Shown piece after piece: positions 34,376-42,573 of a DNA stretch of 64,000 bases. The position numbers and the translations under genes are program-made. The notes beneath the pieces are model-generated. The model did no database searches and was not told the origin of the DNA. It saw nothing but the letters and a program-made list of their open reading frames with translations. The DNA comes from Anaerolineae bacterium (GTDB lineage Bacteria; Chloroflexota; Anaerolineae; Anaerolineales; Anaerolineaceae), in NCBI GenBank assembly GCA_013178295.1, contig JABLWW010000001.1:1-64000 (forward strand), given 5' to 3'. Each line of letters starts with the position of its first letter. Position 1 is the stretch's first letter.

Positions 34376-35174
34376 ACCGCCCTGAAATGTAATCTTCTGT
34401 ACGCTTATCATGCGGATTGGTGAAGATATTGGTGGTTGTGTCAAACTCCACCATGACACCGGCGCGGTCTGGGTCCATGGTGAAGAAAGCGGTGTAATCT
34501 GAAGCGCGTGCGGCTTGCTGCATATTGTGGGTTACGATAATGATGGTGTAGTTAACAGAAAGCTCGCGCATCAGATCTTCAATTTTGAGCGTTGCAATGG
34601 GATCGAGCGCAGAACAAGGTTCATCCATGAGAATAATTTCTGGTTTGACAGCCAGAGCGCGGGCAATACATAAACGTTGCTGTTGCCCGCCTGAAAGCGC
34701 CAGGGCGCTTTTACGCAGATCATCTTTTACCTCGTCCCACAATGCTGCCTGGCGCAATGTTTGTTCGACAATGTCATCCATATTTCCTGGAATACCATTG
34801 ATGCGCGCTCCCCAGGCAACATTTTCGTAGATGCTTTTTGGGAAAGGGTTTGGCTTCTGGAAGACCATCCCAATCATTTTACGTACCTGTACGGGATCCA
34901 CTTCAGGGGCATAAAGGTTTTGATTGTGAAAACAGATTTCTCCCTCCAGGTGGTAACCGCGCACAAAATCGTTCATGCGGTTAAAAGCGCGCAGAACGGT
35001 ACTTTTGCCGCAACCCGATGGACCGATGATGGCAGTGATTTTATTGGGTTGGATTTTTAGATTCAGATCCTTAACGGCGCGAAAGCTGCCATAATACATG
35101 GAAACGTTTTTCACTTCCAGGATGTTGTGGTTGGCATCTGAAAGATTGGGGGTGTTCGGTTCGTAGTTGATCAT
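34368..35174 (-). CDS. pstB: Phosphate ABC transporter ATP-binding protein PstB
   Basis: ATPase of the high-affinity phosphate importer, 268 residues. Walker [21 protein letters not shown]-loop [20 protein letters not shown], signature [17 protein letters not shown], Walker [15 protein letters not shown] and the H-loop ITHNMQQA-type [20 protein letters not shown] are all present. NRMND and KPNPFP are PstB-specific. It overlaps pstA by 4 nt (ATGA). Confidence 0.98.
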   Translation of the reverse strand: MINYEPNTPNLSDANHNILEVKNVSMYYGSFRAVKDLNLKIQPNKITAIIGPSGCGKSTVLRAFNRMNDFVRGYHLEGEICFHNQNLYAPEVDPVQVRKMIGMVFQKPNPFPKSIYENVAWGARINGIPGNMDDIVEQTLRQAALWDEVKDDLRKSALALSGGQQQRLCIARALAVKPEIILMDEPCSALDPIATLKIEDLMRELSVNYTIIIVTHNMQQAARASDYTAFFTMDPDRAGVMVEFDTTTNIFTNPHDKRTEDYISGRFG

Positions 35175-36409
35175 AATCTCTGCCTGCTAAAGCGGTTTCT
35201 CATAAGGATAGCCACTGCGTTTAATGACAGCAAGGATATTAGAAGAACAATGATGGCGGCAGCGGCGATGTTTCGGAATGTGTCTTGTGGGCGTGTTGTC
35301 CAGTTGTAAATTTGGATGGGCAAAGCGGTAAATTTGGAAAAAGGACTGGATGGATTTGTCGTTATATAGGTCGAGGCGCCCACCAGAATAAGCGGAGCAG
35401 TTTCGCCAATGGCTCGGGAGATAGCCAGGATGGTACCGGTTAGTATTCCTGGCAGAGCGTTGGGCAGTACATGATACCAGACGGTTTGCCACTTGGTGGC
35501 GCCTAGTCCGAAGGCAGCCTGGCGCAGTGAATCCGGCACCGCTCGTATGGCTTCCTGAGCATTGATAATGAGGATAGGGAGGATGAGCAATGCCATAGTA
35601 AGCCCGGCGGATAGAATGGAGCGCCCATTATTGCCTTCAATGCCAAAAGCGGCGCCGCTGGTGATTGTCTCGAGTGTGCGCACGAAAATTGCCAGTCCCA
35701 GTATACCATAGACAATAGAGGGCACACCGGCAAGGTTGTCAATGTTCGTCTGGATGATTTTGTTAATGCGGTTATCTTTGTTAGCGTATTCTTCAAGATA
35801 GATTGCCGCACCAACCCCGATGGGGAAAGCCACCGCGATGGTAATTGCTATCAGGTATAGTGACCCCATCAGCGCTGTGGATACCCCGGCGAGTTCGGGT
35901 TTGCTGGACATGGTCTTTTTTAGAAAAGTGAAGTTAATCCACGAACGAAACTCAATTTTCGCATTGGGATATTTCTCTACCGCTTCACGCTCGATTTGGC
36001 TGCGGCTTAACAGCGATTGCGTTAATGTGTAGCTTTTGACAACGGTGGGTTGCACCACGCGTTCCATCACCAGGCCGTAGATGTCAATCTGGCTTCTTGC
36101 ATCAAGGGGTTTTTCTTTTTCAATGGTCTTGATGCGGTTTTTGGAGAGGTTTGCCTGCAAGATTGAAATGAGTTCCTCTTTGGGTAACTCTTCCAGTGGC
36201 CGCTCGGCGAGGGTCATGGGGTCTATTTTGTTTTCTATAATGACCAGCCCCATTGCCTGGTTAATGATGCTGAGTAGCAATACCGTCAACGCAACGATAC
36301 CGATGGTGGTGGAGGCGAAGAAAATCGTGCTCCATATTTTCCCAATCTGATGTCTTTTGGGGAGATTGCCGGGATTGGCAAAGATGTTGTTGTCAATAGC
36401 ATTGTTCAT
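35171..36409 (-). CDS. pstA: Phosphate ABC transporter permease PstA, with large insert
   Basis: Membrane subunit of the phosphate importer. At 412 residues it is about 120 longer than typical PstA. The extra length is a mostly polar stretch (about 58-170) between membrane helix 1 (about 30-55) and helix 2 (about 180), presumably outside the cell. The permease core is normal, with [20 protein letters not shown] and [12 protein letters not shown], and the EAA-type loop [20 protein letters not shown]. It overlaps both pstC and pstB by 4 nt. Confidence 0.95.
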   Translation of the reverse strand: MNNAIDNNIFANPGNLPKRHQIGKIWSTIFFASTTIGIVALTVLLLSIINQAMGLVIIENKIDPMTLAERPLEELPKEELISILQANLSKNRIKTIEKEKPLDARSQIDIYGLVMERVVQPTVVKSYTLTQSLLSRSQIEREAVEKYPNAKIEFRSWINFTFLKKTMSSKPELAGVSTALMGSLYLIAITIAVAFPIGVGAAIYLEEYANKDNRINKIIQTNIDNLAGVPSIVYGILGLAIFVRTLETITSGAAFGIEGNNGRSILSAGLTMALLILPILIINAQEAIRAVPDSLRQAAFGLGATKWQTVWYHVLPNALPGILTGTILAISRAIGETAPLILVGASTYITTNPSSPFSKFTALPIQIYNWTTRPQDTFRNIAAAAIIVLLISLLSLNAVAILMRNRFSRQRL

Positions 36410-37380
36410 TCATACACCTCCCGGAAGCGGCTAACCAGGCGGCGGCTGAGGATGTTGAGTGAAAGGGTGATAACAAACAGCATTAAGCCGATGGCAAAAA
36501 TACTGTTGTAGTCTGGCGTATCATAAGCCAGGTCGCCGCCACTGATGCGGGCAATATATCCTGTCATTGTTTCGGCAGCTTTGAGCGGGTTGAATGTGAA
36601 ATTTGGCCCTGATCCTGCGGCAACAGCGACGATCATGGTTTCGCCGACTGCGCGCGAGATGCCAATGATGAAAGCTGCAATGATGCCGGAAAAGGCAGCA
36701 GGCACAACGACACGCACGGCTGTCTCCAGACGGGTAGCGCCTAGCCCGTAGGCGGCTTCGCGCAGCGAGCGGGGTACTGCGCTGAGCGCATCTTCGCTCA
36801 TCGAACACACCAGGGGCAGTATCATGATGCCCATCACCAGTCCTGCGGAGAGTGTGTTGTAAATTTGTACGTTTTCCTTCCCCAATATCAGGCGCAGCAA
36901 GGGCGTCATAAAGGTCAACGCAAAGTATCCGTATACCACTGTGGGGATACCGGCGAGGATTTCTAGAACTGGCTTCAGGATACCGCGTGCCTTTTGGGAA
37001 GCGTACTCGCTGAGGTAGATCGCAGCGCTCAGCCCGAGAGGCAGTGAAATCAGCATGGCAAAGAAAGTTGTCATGGCTGTGGCGGTAACCAGCGGCAGGA
37101 CACCAAAATTACCGATGGATGGCTGCCAGGTGGTTTTGGTGAGGAAGTCAATTAATTTGACTTCGGGTTTTCCAAAAAACAAAAGCGATTCCTTGGTCAA
37201 TTCAAATACAATACCAAGAGTAGTCGCAATCGAAATAGCGCCGCACACAAACAGAAAACCCATAATCAAAGTTTCACCAGGTCGGAAGCGCATGCGCAAT
37301 TTGGAGGCAAGAGCTTCCTGGGAGCTGGTAACAACGGGTGCAGTTTGTCTGACAAGATGTTTGCTTATTTCATGTTCCAT
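36406..37380 (-). CDS. pstC: Phosphate ABC transporter permease PstC
   Basis: Membrane subunit of the phosphate importer, 324 residues with six helices. Typical segments: LSEYASQKARGILKPVLEIL, AGIPTVVYGYFALTFMTPLL, and the EAA loop LSAVPRSLREAAYGLGATRLE. The first extracytoplasmic loop contains FFGKPEVKLIDFLTKTTWQP. The start at 37380 (MEHEISKHL) is preferred; the frame extends 39 codons upstream into the spacer with pstS. AAGGGG lies about ten bases upstream. Confidence 0.96.
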   Translation of the reverse strand: MEHEISKHLVRQTAPVVTSSQEALASKLRMRFRPGETLIMGFLFVCGAISIATTLGIVFELTKESLLFFGKPEVKLIDFLTKTTWQPSIGNFGVLPLVTATAMTTFFAMLISLPLGLSAAIYLSEYASQKARGILKPVLEILAGIPTVVYGYFALTFMTPLLRLILGKENVQIYNTLSAGLVMGIMILPLVCSMSEDALSAVPRSLREAAYGLGATRLETAVRVVVPAAFSGIIAAFIIGISRAVGETMIVAVAAGSGPNFTFNPLKAAETMTGYIARISGGDLAYDTPDYNSIFAIGLMLFVITLSLNILSRRLVSRFREVYE

Positions 37381-37517
37381 TACAGATACCCCTTTTAAAA
37401 ACAGTAAAAACTGTGCAGGTGCACAGACAAACGCAGATAACAACGCCGGAAAATTTGGGTAATCTGAATTTGTCTGTGTATGTTTTTCTCTCTTCACATT
37501 TTGATTATTCTTCTTGG

Positions 37518-37553
37518 TTTTTGGGAGGCCGATCGTTCCCGGCCTCCCAAAAA
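37518..37553 (-). other. Strong intercistronic stem-loop between pstS and pstC
   Basis: A perfect 13-bp stem (TTTTTGGGAGGCC with GGCCTCCCAAAAA) and 10-base loop begins 19 bases after the pstS stop. On the minus strand the 3' side is followed by A and C, not T, so it is not a classical intrinsic terminator. It may protect the pstS message from 3' decay and raise PstS over PstCAB. Another inverted repeat, CTGTGC/GCACAG, lies at 37411-37426. Confidence 0.7.
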
Positions 37554-37572
37554 TATTCTGCTTATGACAGGG

Positions 37573-38712
37573 TTATTTCATTGCATCGAGCCACTTCTGC
37601 ATTGCTTCCTTGAGGGCTGCTTCGCTGGCGGGGAAGTAGCCGACGTCTTCGATGACGGTGTTGACGTTGGTGAGGAAGTAGCTGATGAAACCAGCCACCT
37701 GGGGTTTAGCTTTCATGATGCCGGCGTCGGAGTAGATGAACAACGGGCGGGAGAGTTTGTACTCACCGGATTCAGCGCTCTCGAAGGTGGGGGCGATGCC
37801 ATTGATGGAGAGGGCTTTGAGATTGGCTTCCTCGTTCTTGTAGTAAGCAAAACCGAAGTAACCGACGGCGTAGGGGCTGCCGAGGACACCCTGAACGAGG
37901 ACGTTATCATCTTCGGAAGCCTGCTGGTTTTTGGCAGCCAGGACGATTTCCTTGGCAGCATCCAGTTTTTCGATTTTCTGGGGTTTCTGGATGACCTCTT
38001 CGACGAAGAAGTCGAAGGTGCCGCTATCGGTGCCGGGGACGAAGCGCTGGATAGGTTCGGCGGGCCATTCAGGACGGACATCGGACCACTTTTCGGCGGT
38101 AGAGAAGATGGCAGCCAGTTCTTCGAGGGTGACATCAGTTACGAAGTCGTTGTCCTTGCTGACGACAACAGCGATGGCATCGGTGCCGACGCGGAACTCA
38201 ATAGGGGTGCGAGCGGGGGAGAGCTTGCCACAGTTTTCGACTTCGCTGTCCTTGATCTTGCGGGAAGCGTTGGAGATGTCGGACTCGCCGGTCTTGCAGA
38301 AGCGTTCGAAGCCGCCGCCGGAGCCGATGGAGTCGATTTTGATCTCGCCGGTGAAGCCGTCGGCTTTGAACTCTTCGGCGATGGCTTCAGCCAGAGGATA
38401 GACGGTGGAGGAACCCGCAGCGTAGATGCTTCCGCTCAGGCTGGCGGGGTCAACTTCGGGCAGCATTCCCTGCTGAGCAGGTTCAGCAGGTGCCTCTGTC
38501 GGTGAGGCAGGCTGTTCTGCTGCTTTAGTTGGTTCAGCGGGCTGTTCTGCTGCTTTGGTTGGTTCAGCGGGCTGTTCCGCTGCTTTGGTTGGTTCGGCGG
38601 GCTGTTCAGCCTTTGTGGGTTCTGCCATCGGCGTGGCTTGGGGAGCGCAAGCTGCAAGCGCCATGCTCACTACCATTAAGACGGCAAGAAGGGAAAAGAT
38701 AGTACGTTTCAT
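37573..38712 (-). CDS. pstS: Phosphate-binding lipoprotein PstS
   Basis: Extracytoplasmic phosphate receptor, 379 residues. A lipoprotein signal ends in MALAACAPQ (Cys about 22). Next comes a repetitive linker of AEQPAEPTKA-type units (about 32-75), encoded by 30-bp DNA repeats, then the binding domain (about 85-379): AAGSSTVYPLAEAIAEEF, DSIGSGGGFERFC, SDISNASRKIKDSE and FVPGTDSGTFDFFVEE contact phosphate in the family. GGAG lies upstream of the ATG. Its promoter carries the Pho box at 38776-38825. Confidence 0.97.
   Translation of the reverse strand: MKRTIFSLLAVLMVVSMALAACAPQATPMAEPTKAEQPAEPTKAAEQPAEPTKAAEQPAEPTKAAEQPASPTEAPAEPAQQGMLPEVDPASLSGSIYAAGSSTVYPLAEAIAEEFKADGFTGEIKIDSIGSGGGFERFCKTGESDISNASRKIKDSEVENCGKLSPARTPIEFRVGTDAIAVVVSKDNDFVTDVTLEELAAIFSTAEKWSDVRPEWPAEPIQRFVPGTDSGTFDFFVEEVIQKPQKIEKLDAAKEIVLAAKNQQASEDDNVLVQGVLGSPYAVGYFGFAYYKNEEANLKALSINGIAPTFESAESGEYKLSRPLFIYSDAGIMKAKPQVAGFISYFLTNVNTVIEDVGYFPASEAALKEAMQKWLDAMK
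38518..38607. repeat. Three tandem 30-bp repeats inside pstS
   Basis: Three nearly identical 30-bp units (38518-38547, 38548-38577, 38578-38607) encode the AEQPAEPTKA linker of PstS; single-base differences separate them. Degenerate copies flank both ends. The repeat is in frame, so copy-number change would only alter linker length. Confidence 0.9.
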
Positions 38713-38737
38713 TTCTGGTTCTCCTTTTCTGATAAGT

Positions 38738-38753
38738 TATACCTTTGGGTATA
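38738..38753. repeat. Inverted repeat in the pstS leader
   Basis: TATACC and GGTATA (6-bp arms, 4-bp gap) lie 26 bases upstream of the pstS start and contain the likely -10 element (TATACC or TATAAC on the minus strand). It may be an operator or a leader hairpin. Confidence 0.4.
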
Positions 38754-38775
38754 CACCCCCATCTTAACAGAGGTA

Positions 38776-38825
38776 GCTTAAGGGAGAACCAAAGTTATGT
38801 TAACGGAAGGTAAATGATTGCTTAA
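38776..38825 (-). promoter_or_regulatory. Pho box: five direct repeats at 11-bp period upstream of pstS
   Basis: Reading the minus strand from 38825: TTAAGC, TTTACC, TTAACA, TTGGTT, TTAAGC, each separated by exactly 5 bp. This matches the PhoP/PhoB-type box of TTAACA-like hexamers on an 11-bp period. It lies about 64-113 bp before the pstS start and replaces a -35 box, as at PhoB/PhoP-activated promoters. The regulator is probably the PhoB homologue encoded at 40637-41353. Confidence 0.8.
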
Positions 38826-38876
38826 ATTTTTACAATGGAAGAGATGAGCCTTTTGTTTCCTGTAGAAAAAGCGGCC

Positions 38877-40637
38877 TTATTTGGGAATTGAAAAATAGAA
38901 GGTGCTGCCTTTGCCTGGCTGGCTTTGTGCCCAGATTTTTCCGCCGTGCGCTTCGACCAGATGGCGGGCAATGGATAGCCCCAGTCCGGTGCCCCCGCCA
39001 GACCGGGAGCGGTCCGCCTTGTAAAAGCGCTCGAAGATACGCTCCAGCGCTTCTGGGGCAATCCCTACACCACTATCTTTGACATAGAAGACGATGTTGT
39101 TTGCTTCCTGGTAAGCCGAGAGCTTAATTTCTCCGCCTGGGGGAGTAAACTTGATGGCGTTGTGTAGCAGGTTAATCATCACCTGTTCCAGCCGTTGCGG
39201 ATCAACATAGATGGCAGGCAATTCTGTGTCGCAGTCGGTATGCAGTTTTATAGCCGCGCGTTCTGCCTGGAGCTGCATGCGCTCAATGGCGGAATGGATA
39301 AGCTGGCTGGGAAAGGTCAGAGTTCGTTCCAATGGCACACGCCCCGATTCGATGCGGGATAACTCTAAGAGTTCCTGCACCATTTGCGTCAGGTTGTCAA
39401 TTTCGCTGTCCATGCGTTTGAGAAAGCGGCGGGCAGCAGGCGGATCTTCAAGCGCTCCCTCGTTGAGCGTTTCTGCCAGAGCTTTAAGCGAAGCCAGCGG
39501 TGTGCGCAGTTCGTGTGAGACGTTCGAAACAAAATCGCGTCGCACCATCTCCAGGCGGCGCAGCCGGGTGAGATCGCGAAAAAGAAGCAGAATGCTACCG
39601 GGTAAGGTTTCTCCCAAGGTTGTGGCGATCCCTTCCAGCGAAAGACGGTCGGGGGTGGTTTCGAGGGTTGTGCTTTGCTGGGTACCCGTGCGGATGCAAT
39701 CCTGCCATAATTCCACAAGCTGATGATGGCGGACAACTTCGACCAACCTTTTATTGATAGCTTCTTGTTCACTGATGTTAAAGATAGATTGTGCTGCCGG
39801 GTTGATCATTTTGACAGTGCCGTCTCGATCAACAATGATGATGCCATCTGTCATGTGGCTGAGCACGGCACTGAAGGTGGTTTGTTCTGCGCTGAGGGTT
39901 TCGATCTGGGCGTGGTAACGGGTGATTATCTGGTTCACCGCGCGGGTTAGCTGCCCAATTTCGTCCAATCTGTCTGTTTGTGTGGGTACCTTGAGCCGTT
40001 CGTCGTCTGTGGTGAGAAGGCTTCTAGTGATTAAACGCAGCGGGTGGGTTATCTGGTGGATGAGCAGAGAGGCTAGAACTCCTGCCAGAAAAACCCACGC
40101 GATGGTCAAAAGCAAGGCATTTCTCACCAGAAGGGCTGAATCCTGTTGGAGACGCGCCAGCGGGATGGATAGCCTTAGCGCCCCTGCTACTTTGTCTTGA
40201 GTGTAGAGCGGAACGGCGACCAGCAGCGCATCTTCGAGGGATAGTTCCCTGCGGCGTATGCGACTGTTGGTGTTTCCTGCCAAAGCCTGCTGCATTTCGG
40301 GCTCGAGCGCCAGACGCTGCACGTCGAGGGCTTCGGGTTGTGAGTCGATGGCGATACGTTGCTCTTTGAGATAGATGGAGATGCGCAGTTCAAGTTCGTG
40401 CGCATTTTGTTCTACAAAGGGTGTGATGATTTGCCCGGATGGGTCGGCTTTGAGCATTGACGTAGCCTGCTGGGCTAGCAACAATGCCTGATTTTGCAGA
40501 CTATGGGTTGATGTCTGAATGAGCATGTTTTGCGCAACTGCGGTAAGGGCTATTTGCGTTGTTGCCGCGCTGATCAGCAATAGCAGGACAAACAGGAGCA
40601 AAATACGCCACAGGATGGAAGAGCGCAAGGAAAACAT
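38877..40637 (-). CDS. phoR: Phosphate-sensing histidine kinase (PhoR-like)
   Basis: Membrane sensor kinase, 586 residues. Two helices (about 10-38 and 172-196) flank an extracytoplasmic domain; HAMP (about 195-250), PAS (about 253-355, with MTDGIIIVDRDG), HisKA with phospho-acceptor H375 in VSHELRTPLASLKALAETL, and HATPase_c with LLHNAIKFTPPGG, VKDSGVGI and GGTGLGLSIARHLVE. Its start shares one base with the phoB stop (TGATG). Position between phoB and the Pho-boxed pst operon supports the PhoR assignment. The extracytoplasmic domain is larger than in E. coli PhoR and recalls Bacillus PhoR. Confidence 0.93.
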   Translation of the reverse strand: MFSLRSSILWRILLLFVLLLLISAATTQIALTAVAQNMLIQTSTHSLQNQALLLAQQATSMLKADPSGQIITPFVEQNAHELELRISIYLKEQRIAIDSQPEALDVQRLALEPEMQQALAGNTNSRIRRRELSLEDALLVAVPLYTQDKVAGALRLSIPLARLQQDSALLVRNALLLTIAWVFLAGVLASLLIHQITHPLRLITRSLLTTDDERLKVPTQTDRLDEIGQLTRAVNQIITRYHAQIETLSAEQTTFSAVLSHMTDGIIIVDRDGTVKMINPAAQSIFNISEQEAINKRLVEVVRHHQLVELWQDCIRTGTQQSTTLETTPDRLSLEGIATTLGETLPGSILLLFRDLTRLRRLEMVRRDFVSNVSHELRTPLASLKALAETLNEGALEDPPAARRFLKRMDSEIDNLTQMVQELLELSRIESGRVPLERTLTFPSQLIHSAIERMQLQAERAAIKLHTDCDTELPAIYVDPQRLEQVMINLLHNAIKFTPPGGEIKLSAYQEANNIVFYVKDSGVGIAPEALERIFERFYKADRSRSGGGTGLGLSIARHLVEAHGGKIWAQSQPGKGSTFYFSIPK

Positions 40638-41353
40638 CAGCCTTCAAAGCGGTAACCCGCCCCGCGCACGGTGATGATGCGGGAGGGTTTATCCGGGCAG
40701 GGTTCAATCTTTTCTCGCAGCCAGCGCATGTGCACATCTACGGTGCGGCTGTCACCAAAGTAATCCCATCCCCAGACGCGCTCAAGAATAAACTCGCGCG
40801 AGAGCACCTGACCGCGATGTTCTGCTAAGAAGACCAGAAGCTCATACTCTTTGGGCTTGAGCGCAACCAGCTGCCCGTCCACAAGCAGTTCGTGCCTTGT
40901 GAGATCAATCGAAAGGTTGCCAAAGGTCAACACCTGTGGCTTTGTTTCTGTGGAGGGAGTGCTGACGGTATTAACTTCCTGACGGATAAGACGTACGCGG
41001 CGTAAAAGCGCCTTGACGCGCGCCAGAAGTTCTCGCATACTGAATGGTTTGGTCAGATAGTCATCTGCACCTACTTCCAGACCAACCACACGGTCAATCT
41101 CATCGTCGCGGGCGGTTAGCATAAGAATTGGGGTATTCATCTCGCGCCGCAGCACACGGCAGACTTCAAAGCCATCCATGCCTGGCAGCATGATATCGAG
41201 AATAAGCAAATCGGGGTGGAGGCGCCGCGCAGCCTCGATGGCGGCATTTCCATCGCCGACACTTTCCACCTCGTAGCCCTGTTTCTTGAGGTTATATACC
41301 AGCGTTTCTTGCAAGCTGATCTCGTCTTCAACAACCAGGATGATTTCACTCAT
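40637..41353 (-). CDS. phoB: OmpR-family response regulator (PhoB/PhoP-like)
   Basis: DNA-binding response regulator, 238 residues. Receiver domain (1-120) with acidic pair D10/E11, phospho-acceptor D53 in [13 protein letters not shown], and ADDYLTKPF; winged-helix domain (about 135-236) with [19 protein letters not shown] and [16 protein letters not shown]. It probably binds the 11-bp repeats upstream of pstS. Its ATG lies inside the end of the glycosyltransferase gene (8-nt overlap), so phoB-phoR seem to be translated as the tail of a polysaccharide operon. Confidence 0.94.
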   Translation of the reverse strand: MSEIILVVEDEISLQETLVYNLKKQGYEVESVGDGNAAIEAARRLHPDLLILDIMLPGMDGFEVCRVLRREMNTPILMLTARDDEIDRVVGLEVGADDYLTKPFSMRELLARVKALLRRVRLIRQEVNTVSTPSTETKPQVLTFGNLSIDLTRHELLVDGQLVALKPKEYELLVFLAEHRGQVLSREFILERVWGWDYFGDSRTVDVHMRWLREKIEPCPDKPSRIITVRGAGYRFEG

Positions 41354-42569
41354 GATAGCCCCTTATCCTTTCGATTAGCTCGACAAACTTTTTAGAGATA
41401 TCCACACGATTAAAATGCATTTGCACATACTTTCTCCCGCAAATGCCCATTTGCTGCGCTTCTTGAGGGTGCTCTGCCAGGTATTGTACGGCTTGCGCCA
41501 GGATTTGCGCGTTGCCCGGCGGGACGAATATACCTGCGCCTGCTTCCTCAACAACCTGACGGATGACCCCGTCAATTACCAGCACAACCGGTTTTGCGGC
41601 TGCCATATAATCAAACACCTTGTTGGGGTAAGTGGTGCGGTATAAAGCAAGGGGCTTGAGAATTGCAATGCAGGCGTTTGCTGCTGCCAGGATTTGCGCC
41701 ATGTTTGCTTTTGCCACGGGAGGGTGAAAAAGCACATTGGTCAGGTGCATTTCCTGCGCCTGTGCGATGAGTTTTGGCTTATCTTTGCCGTCACCCACCA
41801 GCACAAAGTGGATATGGGGCTGGCTTTGCAGAATTGCAGCGGCTTGCAGAATGATTTCCAGGTCGTTGGATAGCCCATGTGCTCCGGCGTAGACAACGAC
41901 AAATTTCTGCTCAAGGTGATTCTCCCTGCGGAAGGTGCTGCCATCCAGAGTGGGATCAAATTGCTGCGGGTCAACGCCGTTGGGAATTAATTCTACCTGC
42001 TGCGCTCCATGTTGTTTGACATGCTCGATAAAACCAGGCGAGTTGACAATCACCTGATCGGCATGGCGGTAAAGAAAGCGCTCAAGCCACAGCGAGGCGC
42101 GTATCAGCACTGGGTTGTGCAGCACGCCGACAGCAATGGCAAAGGCTGGCCATAGATCGCGTACCTCGAAAAGGAAAGGGACGTTTTTGATGCGCGAGAG
42201 AAACCAGGCGGTGATGCCTTGAAAGATGGGGGGGGAAGTTCCCCAGAGTAAATCTACATTGCGCACGCTGAGACCGACCAAAAAGGAAGACACCATGAAA
42301 CTGATGAAGCTGAAAACGCGGTGAATGAAACTGCGGTGGAGCGCCGGATAAGTGTACGTGCGCAGCAGAGTGATCTTTGGCGATAGTTCTTCGCGTTCCA
42401 CCCAGTGTGGCTTTTGCCAGCGGCTTTTGCCGCTCAGATAACTCACAGGACTGGCAATGATGGTGACGGCGTGTCCACAATTTGCAAGGTGCATAGCCAT
42501 TTCCAGATGCCGGGTGCCCCCGGCTTCGTCCAGACTGGCGAATGCCTGATGGATCAGCAGAACATGCAT
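41346..42569 (-). CDS. Glycosyltransferase family 4 (WbuB-like)
   Basis: Retaining GT-B glycosyltransferase of 407 residues, cytoplasmic face of the membrane. N-domain starts [10 protein letters not shown] with the [20 protein letters not shown] donor-side loop; C-domain has [34 protein letters not shown] and the [15 protein letters not shown] acceptor/donor segment with the E-x7-E region altered. The N-terminal half resembles WbuB-type sugar transferases. Order with the heparinase-like and bi-domain oxidoreductase genes upstream suggests shared work on one polysaccharide. Confidence 0.9.
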   Translation of the reverse strand: MHVLLIHQAFASLDEAGGTRHLEMAMHLANCGHAVTIIASPVSYLSGKSRWQKPHWVEREELSPKITLLRTYTYPALHRSFIHRVFSFISFMVSSFLVGLSVRNVDLLWGTSPPIFQGITAWFLSRIKNVPFLFEVRDLWPAFAIAVGVLHNPVLIRASLWLERFLYRHADQVIVNSPGFIEHVKQHGAQQVELIPNGVDPQQFDPTLDGSTFRRENHLEQKFVVVYAGAHGLSNDLEIILQAAAILQSQPHIHFVLVGDGKDKPKLIAQAQEMHLTNVLFHPPVAKANMAQILAAANACIAILKPLALYRTTYPNKVFDYMAAAKPVVLVIDGVIRQVVEEAGAGIFVPPGNAQILAQAVQYLAEHPQEAQQMGICGRKYVQMHFNRVDISKKFVELIERIRGYHE

Positions 42570-42573
42570 ACGT

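Noticed and set aside
37480-38505. A 341-codon open frame on the plus strand opposite pstS
   Set aside because: It is antisense to a certain pstS, has a composition dictated by the complementary codons, and lacks a promoter or ribosome binding site.
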